64,000 nucleotides of DNA, taken from NCBI GenBank assembly GCA_003049435.1, contig PYSQ01000051.1, positions 41,405 through 105,404 of the forward strand. Reading direction: 5' to 3'. The stretch comes from Nakataea oryzae (taxonomy: Eukaryota > Ascomycota > Sordariomycetes > Magnaporthales > Magnaporthaceae). This document shows positions 56,819-64,000 of the stretch, piece after piece (position 1 is the first letter of the stretch; each line of letters starts with the position of its first letter). The position numbers were made by a program, and so were the translations under genes. A model generated the notes under the pieces. That model was not told where the DNA came from and searched no databases. It worked only from the letters and a program-made list of their open reading frames with translations.

Positions 56819-59800
56819 CTTGACGGAAAAGCAGACCGACCGTGTCTGCGCGCGAACGGGGTTGGTGTCGCGGTTGGCGTGGAACGCAGCCGGTAGCGGT
56901 CAATGACGGAATGGTGTTTGCGGTTCAGTGGTAAAAGAAGAAGAAAAAGTCTGCGACCGCGGTGCGAAACGACGTGGCACCGCTAGAGAGCGCCCCCCTT
57001 GGCCGACAATCTCTCCTTGGGCGCGCAGCGGGTGCAGACCCGACGGAGCGGCCGGCTGCGAGCAATAGCGACTGTTGAGCGACGCGATTCGAATCGGGGA
57101 CGCACGCAGGCGAGGACAGAGGCGTGTCGACGAGTGCGAATAAAGGCGACGATGACTGCAACGGATGGGAGGGGCGAAACTTTGTGCTGCGATAGGACGG
57201 GGTTGGGTCGGGCGAGACCGCCTCGCCTGGTGGCCTGCGTGCTCCTTTTGCGGCGCGGCTGCGCTGCAAGTCTCTGCCTGCAATCCACGCCCTCAAGGCT
57301 GAAAGTCCGGTCTGAGTGATGCCGCGTTGGCAAGCTGGTGGTTTGTGGCGACAACCGAGTGGAAAACATCAAAATTACGACAGGAAATGGGCAAGTGCCG
57401 GATGAAGCTGTAGAACCGGGCTCCCACACACTCTGGGGGAAGGAGGGAAAAGAAGGTGGATGGTTTGGCCAAAACCATCATTCGGACAAAATCACACCGT
57501 TCCAGAACTTGCGCAGCTGCCCGACTCGGGACCGTGTCCGGATAACAGCACCACGTCAGCCGGCAGCCACGCAACAGCCCATACCGGCGTGAAATTCTCC
57601 AGAAATCTCTAAACTAGCTTTCTGTCCTTGTTGGAACATTTCTGCTTTTTCAAAATTCAAATAGTTGCACAAACCAGCGAATTCGGAGCGCGTTGGGTTT
57701 GGCTTGGCGTTAAGGAAGCTACAAACACGCACTGAGTAAATCTGATACTGCACGTGATTACCTAAGCGTTGATGATTCGCGATCACCGTGCTGGGGCAGT
57801 TTGGTATTCCACAGGTGTATGTTAACCTCGTCGTTCAATGACCTACCGTTCCGTCTAAGCAATGCTCAAAATTTACCCCTGTTTCTGCTGTTTATTTGCA
57901 GCGGCCCATCCACCTGCGCATGCACCCAGGTCGCGCGCCGAACTGCTCGGTCGCAAAATTTCACTGCCATCCTCCCGGTGCGCGATCGGAAGGCAACATG
58001 ATGCAAAGATACAAGCGAGGCAGCTGCATTGGTCAGCAGCCTCAGCTGCTCCCTCTCGTGGACGCGCACCTGGCGAATGTGACTTTCTCGCCACCCGTCA
58101 GGGTCCAGCACGCACGAGCATACGGACCCCGTCCAGGTCGCATCGTCGGTCGCAAATACCAAGTGGGGACGGGTCCTGGTCGTGTCGCGTCAGGGGCGTT
58201 GTTAGGGGGAAAGGGTCTTCGGTGCCCCATCATTTTTTCCTCCTCGCGCAGGCACCGATGGTCGGCTCAGAAACCACGGCCTGGACCTGGATAGACGTTC
58301 AAAGAAGCCAACAGAAGTGAGGCTCTCACCTTGGCGAAGACCCGTGACCTAAGCTGGCCCCTTTCGCTTTCCAGAATATGCCGGCTCCCACCACGCAAGC
58401 AAGGGCGTCCCTCAGGAAGTCTTGGCCCTGGGGCCATATCAGGGAGGCCGGTATTTGGCCGCCCACAATAATTCTTATAAAGCTTGTAATCTAGCGTGAC
58501 AGTGTGGGTTGACAAGCTTTGCATCTTGGAGCCACGCTGATGCTTTCCCCCGAGCGCGAAGATCTACCAGACGCATATATTGGGAACGTGGACGGCTTCC
58601 ACAGCAACCATCTTGAGTGGCATGTATTATTGATTTGCCTCTGCACTAGATAGGGCAGTGTGCTTCTAGTTTTCCCAATACTCACCGACGCGAGTTACTA
58701 GAGAAGTAAAAACAGATCAGCTGCATCCGCCTTCAATGCAATATAAAAACAAAAAATGGTGCAGCCGAAAGCCCCCGAGCCCCTCCGCGTGGCGACTTTG
58801 TAGCCAGAGGGCTGCATTCCTGAACCGAGGCTACCGGGTGTGGCGGCCGTTGCTTTTCCGAGCTGCACGTACCTTGCATTAGACATAGATGGAAGAAGCG
58901 GTTGTTCTAGGTCCATATTTGCTGCATTTGCAGAACATTGGTTCGGTTTATATTTTGCCATGTATGCCTCTCGCAGTTGCTTTGCCCGCACCGCCGCATG
59001 TATGCACCGGACGCCCAGAACCCAAAGCCTGGTTAGCAGACACACTCACGGAGGCATCACGTTCATGCTGGTCCTCGCTCAGCCTCCCCACGCCTTTGTT
59101 CCCCCAGACTCTCCAGCTCCGGGTCGGGAGGATCACAATCCAACCAGACGGGCCCGGCCGATATGGTTAAATGGGCTAGCCCATGGGATAAAGGGACCCG
59201 CAACGTACCCCATCTCCACATTGGTGCGCGGGGGTTCGGCTGACTTCCACTGCTTACGTTCCGCCCAGAACCGGGGAGCTCGCTCGCCGAGCGTCGATCC
59301 CTCATCCATGTCTGAAGCTGAGGCCTCGCTGCTGGCAAACAAATAACGTTGTCGGCTGAGCATACATATCAGGCCGAAACGTTGTCCTAGCCCGCAGCTG
59401 GGGCCAGAATACACACACGGTTCGGCATCAGCCAAGCCAAACAAACACAGCATCATTGATAGAGCTCGGCTTGCTCCGGCTTCTTTCAGAATTCTCGAAT
59501 CCATATCCCCCTAAGCAAACAATGGTTGTGCCGCACAACCACATATGCAATACATGGGCTTTTAGTTTCCTAGTAATCCAAGGCAACTAAAGTTACAAAT
59601 GACGGGAGCATAGCCGGCGAGACGGTCGTTGCCGTGGGCAGCCCATCACTCGGCGCGTGAGCTTTCTGGGAAATCTTGTCGCCACACCGGCCTAGGTTTG
59701 TGCCCCTGTGCTCTCCGCGGGATCTGGCCGTCGAACAAGCCGCCAAGGGGTTGCGCCTCACTCCAGCAATCTCTAGTCTTTGCGCGACAGCCAGCAGAGC

Positions 59801-59878
59801 ATCGTCGTTCACTTACACACGGCTGCCGTGTAGACATCTATGCATGCCCCGACGAACCTCGATGAACACCCCGATATC
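56819..59878. other. 3.1-kb intergenic region upstream of the Som1-like gene
   Basis: Lies between the Som1-like ATG and the BET3 stop (both minus), so it is mostly the Som1-like promoter. The 56.9-57.3 kb part is GC-rich. Beyond that, composition is mixed. Short overlapping frames only; none supported. Confidence 0.5.
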
Positions 59879-60695
59879 TCAGTCATCCTCTGGCGGAAGC
59901 TCATCGTCGATGTACCGCACCAAAGTTATCCGCATCTCGGTAGTTTCATTGCCTCTCAGAACGTCGCTGATGAAATGAGCCTCGACCTGCATCTGGACCA
60001 TCTCCAGGGCGCCCCTGAGCACACCACAGAGTATGTTGGAGTACCACAGCTCGTCTTGTGCCCTCCCGTCGTCCGGCAGCTCGACAAAGTCTGCGAGTGG
60101 GTTCTCGTCAAAGACTAGAGAGAACTGTTTGCTGTCGCTCGTCCAGTTGGTGATGGTCGGCGTGGTGTTGAGGAATATCTTGAAACCAACCTACATCCGC
60201 GCTATGTCAGCATTCACCGCGTGGAACCGCCTTGGTGGATCGAACGAGGCCACCACAGGGAGGTTATGCTGTCAACAGATGCACACCTTTGCGATCATCT
60301 CGGCCGTGTCGCGAAAATTGAGGCAGCGCTTCATGGTGTTTGACTTTGCCAGATAGTCTTCGATGAGCCGCAGGCCGATATTGTAGCCCATCTTGTCCAG
60401 TTGCTTGTTGACCGCGATGTAGTCGCTGTCAAAGTCCTTGCACAGTTGCGCCACGATTGTGCCGTAGGTCAACGTAACCAGCTCTGCATTGACTTTGTCG
60501 ATTCGGGTTCTTCATGGTATCAGCCGGGGAACGAACCGAGAGCCATTCGGGGCGTCTTACTTCCATATCCTGCAGCATGGTCAGTCAGGATATATTTACA
60601 AGAGCGCAGACAGGACAAGAAGGGAGGTAGCGCGGGGGGCTCCGAGGCGTTTGCACATACTCCTCGCCAATCCGGGCAGCCTTGTTGGCAGCCAT
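59879..60695 (-). CDS. BET3: TRAPP complex subunit Bet3 (TRAPPC3), 192 aa, with a 9-nt microexon
   Basis: Exons: 60695-60661 (35 nt), 60569-60561 (9 nt), 60509-60287 (223 nt), 60190-59879 (312 nt), 579 nt in all. Introns are 91, 51 and 96 nt. Spliced, it reads MAANKAARIGEEIWKTRID..., matching the Bet3 start. The microexon supplies the end of the second Glu, then Ile-Trp and part of Lys. Conserved blocks are TLTYGTIVAQL, KMGYNIGLRLIEDYL, LAKSNTMKRCLNF (C77 matches the cysteine acylated in the mammalian protein), ITNWTSD, ENPLADFVELPDD, YSNILCGVLRGALEMVQMQVEA, and an acidic tail. Length equals the family norm. Bet3 is a core subunit of TRAPP, the Ypt1/Rab1 exchange factor acting in ER-Golgi transport. 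The gene is divergent from the U5 snRNP WD40 gene, 527 bp away. Confidence 0.94.
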
Positions 60696-61222
60696 CCTCA
60701 CGGTATGGCCTCCTGGAGGCTCGAGGATGAGCTGTGCGATATGGCGACCGTTACCATGCAGATCGGCTGTCCCGGTATTTCTGTCCTGCTGCTACAGGCG
60801 TGGGATGAAGGGGGCCGGTTCGGTGTGGCGAACACTGCGATGGGGCAATTAGGCCTAAGCGGTCGAGCAGGCAGGCTGGCATGGAACGCAAGCGCGGTGC
60901 AGCCAGGAATGTGAGGGGAGCGATAAGATATGAGAAGCGCCGCGCATCATGTCCAAGGCTGCCCCACCTCCCGTTGTAAGCGTGCGGAGCTTCCAATACA
61001 GTCTAAACACACAGTGCTCGCACCCCAAAATAATTCCTGGGTCTAGTTCGCGCTTGCCGACAGTCAAGGTCGCGACGAGGCTGAGGACGGAGCCTGTTTT
61101 CGTGGAAATCGCGGCAAAGTATCGCCTGATCCCCAACGAGCCCTCCCGGAACCCAACGCCTGCGCTCGACTGTCCATACCCGCCTACCGAACAATCCGCA
61201 GGATCGCATGAGCTCGCCCAAA
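60696..61222. promoter_or_regulatory. Divergent promoter region of BET3 and the Cwf17-like gene
   Basis: 527 bp between two divergent ATG codons. No clear TATA or other motif. It ends in a short GC-rich leader before the ATG at 61223. Confidence 0.5.
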
Positions 61223-62509
61223 ATGTCTGCCGAAAAACGCCCAGCTTCCGACGAGCCCAGCTCAACACAGCTGGTGAAGCGCCCAAACCTTGGGCCCGGC
61301 AGCGCCGCGGCGCGCAGTGACAGCTACTCTGGGAATGGCGCGCTTATACATGCGGTAGGTGCAAGGCGTGGCCATTGACCGCGATCAGCCGAGTAGAATG
61401 GAATTGGCTCGATATGGATGCTGACGACACATAACGCACCATGCAGGGGCCTCGCCTGAGCTCTCTGGAGGCACCGCTCATGGAGCTGTCCGGCCATTCT
61501 GGCGAGGTTTTTACAGCAAAGTTCAACTCCAGCGGCCAGTATGTCGCCTCGGGATCTATGGACAGGACAATATGTATGCCTCGCCGGTCTCGAAACATGT
61601 CCAAGTCTCCTACGGGCCACTGACTGTTAAAATCACAACCGATACAGTACTCTGGAAGGCGCACAGTAACTGCGAGAACTATGGGATCCTGACCGGCCAC
61701 AAGGGTGCAGTTCTCGATCTGCAATGGTCGCGGGACTCGGACATTTTGTTCTCCGCCTCGGCCGATATGCACCTTGCCAGCTGGGATCTGACCTCGGGCA
61801 CAAGAATCCGCAGATACGTCGGGCATGAGGAAGTTATAAACTCCCTAGATATCAGCAAACGCGGAGATGAGCTCCTTGTCAGTGGCAGCGATGACGGTAC
61901 CATCGGCATATGGGATCCACGGAAGAAGACGGCTGTGGACTACATTGAGACAAACTTCCCAATAACAGCTGTTGCCGTGTCCGAGGCAGGGAACGAGATT
62001 TACTCTGGTGGAATCGACAACGACATCAAAGTGTGGGATGTGCGAAAGAACGCTGTGGTCTACACCATGGCTGGACACCGGGACACCATCACGACACTGA
62101 AGGTCTCGCCCGACTCCCAGACACTCATGTCATACTCGATGGACTCCACAGCACGTACATGGGACATCCGGCCATTCGCACCCACAGAGAGGCACATAAG
62201 GACCTTTGACGGTGCGCCTTTCGGGCTTGAGAAGAACCTGGTTCGTGGAGGCTGGGACAAGACTGGTAGGAGAATCGCCATGGGCGCGGCGGATGGTACA
62301 GTCGTTATCTGGTCCAACGAGACGGGCAAGCTGCTCTACAAGCTACCTGGACACAAGGCGGCAGTAAACTGCGTTGAGTTCAGTCCCGGAACCGAATCAT
62401 TGCGTAAGCCTGCCTCCCCATTTTGAGTCCTAAGGATGTGCGCTGACCCATCACGCCAGTCCTATCTGGTTCAACCGACAAGACACTTCTACTTGGTGAG
62501 CTGCGGTGA
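61223..62509 (+). CDS. U5 snRNP WD40 protein (Cwf17/SNRNP40-like), 354 aa
   Basis: Exons: 61223-61354, 61447-61573, 61648-62403, 62460-62509 (1065 nt). Introns are 92, 74 and 56 nt. The N-terminus is MSAEKRPASDEPSSTQLVK, followed by a seven-bladed WD40 propeller: PLMELSGHSGEVFTAKFNSS, NYGILTGHKGAVLDLQWS, RRYVGHEEVINSLDI, a fourth with VSGSDDGTIGIWDPR, then SGGIDNDIKVWDVRKNAV, MSYSMDSTARTWDIRP, and a last repeat ending LSGSTDKTLLLGEL. The order and the long spacer EKNLVRGGWDKTGRRIAMG are those of SNRNP40/Cwf17, which sits with Prp8 in the U5 snRNP and the spliceosome. The final 50-nt exon encodes the closing strand and stop. Retaining the 56-nt intron would truncate the last blade. Confidence 0.93.
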
Positions 62510-64000
62510 TGGCTGCTGCACCGAGTATATACCTCTCGGGACACGGCCTTGGTAGGACAGCACCACCAGCTTGGATGTCTTTCCATATTCATGGGGCACC
62601 TCGATCTGGCAATTCCGAGCCCTCTACGTCGGGTCCCTTGATGTTCTACGTGTGGATCAAATGTTAATACGAGGTCCCCCACTGCTGGAAAGTACTGGCA
62701 TGGACCGCAATGCGGAAAAATCGCGAATGACATGTGTGTGTGGTCAGGAGCCATACTGGGAGGCAACCGTCTCGAGCTGGTGGAGAGTCTCGGCAAAGGC
62801 CCTGCAGACAAGTCCCCCGTTACTTCCCTCTCAGATACCAAGCCCTATGACACAGTTTCAGCTTGGGCAACTCTACGCGTGCTGGAGAATGATGACATCT
62901 TGGTGATAACGCCTCGTTGGGCGGCCGAGGGGGATGAGCGGGGGCTAGACGAAACCCAAATCTAGGCCCATCTTGACAAGCTTTCTATTCTCTAAAATGC
63001 CGACTTGACCCGGGCAACTCCCTTCTCTGTGAAGTCAACAACGGATTGGGGTTAAGTGAAATATTTACTATTGGTGTCGGCATCTTAGGTCTACAATGTT
63101 ACCTGCTTGTCTCTGGTGATGTCAGCAAAGGTCGGGCTGCGCGCAACTGCAGCGCAGATTGGGTGGAAATTTGCACTGATTGGCGAGGTTGTTAGATGTC
63201 GGTTAGCGGGGTGGGATAATCTTGGGAAAATGACAGACCACAAACATCAAACCTGCTGCACCCGACGCACCGGGAAAGCTCAAGCATAGCAAGGCGCGCA
63301 TTCCCTTCCAAGATGCCTTGGGGTCCCGTGTCCAATTGTTTCAAAACAAAAACGACCATTTGCGGAATACTTGGAATCCTTGACGCAGGAGGGCGCTATG
63401 TGGTGCGGACAGCGACTGATGCGCCATTGGCTGAAGCCGCTGGGTGCGCAAGGGGAAGTCGATTCGTCTGCCACAGACAGGGGCTGACCCTAGCGCGAGT
63501 CGCTCTGAAACGCCTCGTCGGCCAGGACCCCTGCCCCTTCAATCATGCTCGCATGGCGCCGCCCAGAGGCTGTCGCAGGACGGCTCGCGCGTCGTCCAAT
63601 CACGCACCCGGCCCAAAGCTGGCATGAAGCGGCAGGTTGGCGACCTGCCTGCTGGCTTCCAATGGCTGCGGAGCTCGCTGGTGACTTGGCGTGCGGGAGC
63701 GGCCAGGGGACGTGACGCTGACACAGGCCAGGCGGCCTCCGCGCGCGTGCGCTGCGGGACCGTCCTGGCGTGCCAAGTTCCTGGAGCGATGTGGCACCTT
63801 GCACTCCGCAATCAAGAATAGCAACATGAGGCGGGCGCAACGGACGCTGCCTGCTGTAAGCAGGTATGTCGAAGCCATGCAGGTCGAGGTTGACGCAGGG
63901 GCAGGGCAGCCGCCTGCACCTGCAGGACAGCTGCGCCGTTTCGTTTGTCGTTCGTCCCGACATCATTGGTCGCTAGGTAAAAAAAAAAAAAAAAAAAAAC
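62510..64000. other. Right-end region, no supported gene
   Basis: 1.5 kb after the Cwf17-like stop. A 78-codon plus-strand frame at 62732-62965 is open but unsupported. The GC-rich part (63.4-63.9 kb) is open in several frames. The window ends in a 21-nt poly-A run (63979-63999). Confidence 0.5.
63979..63999 (+). repeat. A21 homopolymer at the window end
   Basis: Twenty-one consecutive A just before the last base. Nothing nearby tells whether it is a simple homopolymer or part of a longer element beyond the edge. Confidence 0.9.

Noticed and set aside
62732..62965. 78-codon plus-strand frame after the U5 snRNP WD40 gene
   Set aside because: It has an ATG and non-random look, but no upstream signal, homology or splice partner that I can support.

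Overview
The window is nuclear DNA of a filamentous ascomycete. Genes carry many short spliceosomal introns (51-214 nt) with fungal donors (GTANGT/GTGAGT-like) and CTAAC/CTGAC-type branch sites. Coding regions are GC-rich in third positions. The gene set (GUF1, RPL19, GCN1, VPS23, STE2/pre-2-type pheromone receptor, a Som1/Flo8-like LisH regulator, BET3, Cwf17) fits a Sordariomycete; I cannot name the species. No tRNA, rRNA, transposon or CRISPR was recognised. All exon coordinates below were worked out by hand from splice motifs, reading frame and family conservation. Every multi-exon model except the one broken by a stop codon sums to a whole number of codons.

Layout. 1-334: 5' end of GUF1 (minus, runs off the left edge). 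1266-6010: 1504-aa MIT-domain protein (minus). 6011-10863: 4.85 kb without a supported gene. 10864-12732: mitochondrial-type serine hydroxymethyltransferase (minus, 5 exons). 14094-15191: ribosomal protein L19 with its start codon split by an intron (minus). 15851-24128: GCN1, 2678 aa (minus), divergent from a 1503-aa DEAH-box RNA helicase (24880-29762, plus). 30108-31697: indoleamine 2,3-dioxygenase (minus), divergent from VPS23 (33682-35809, plus). 36251-39022: disordered protein whose frame is crossed by one TAG (minus). 40019-41356: alpha-pheromone receptor (minus). 42442-43278: conserved-looking unknown (minus). 43875-44237: 65-aa TOM6-like gene whose intron holds a CT/GT microsatellite (plus). 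45091-46516: 391-aa unknown (plus). 47706-48662: secreted GH16 glucanase (minus). 48663-53834: 5.2 kb without a supported gene. 53835-56818: Som1/Flo8-like LisH/polyQ regulator (minus). 59879-60695: BET3 with a 9-nt microexon (minus), divergent from the U5 snRNP WD40 gene (61223-62509, plus). 62510-64000: nothing supported.

Functionally this is mostly housekeeping. Translation is over-represented in the left half (GUF1, RPL19, GCN1, a DHX29/DHX57-like helicase), next to one-carbon (SHMT) and tryptophan (IDO) metabolism. Membrane traffic is represented by VPS23, BET3 and perhaps the MIT protein. Signalling and development are represented by STE2 and the Som1-like factor. I found no convincing new multi-gene system. 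The unusual content is in gene structure: a split start codon, two GC-AG introns, a 9-nt microexon, a microsatellite-filled intron, and a TAG inside a long frame.
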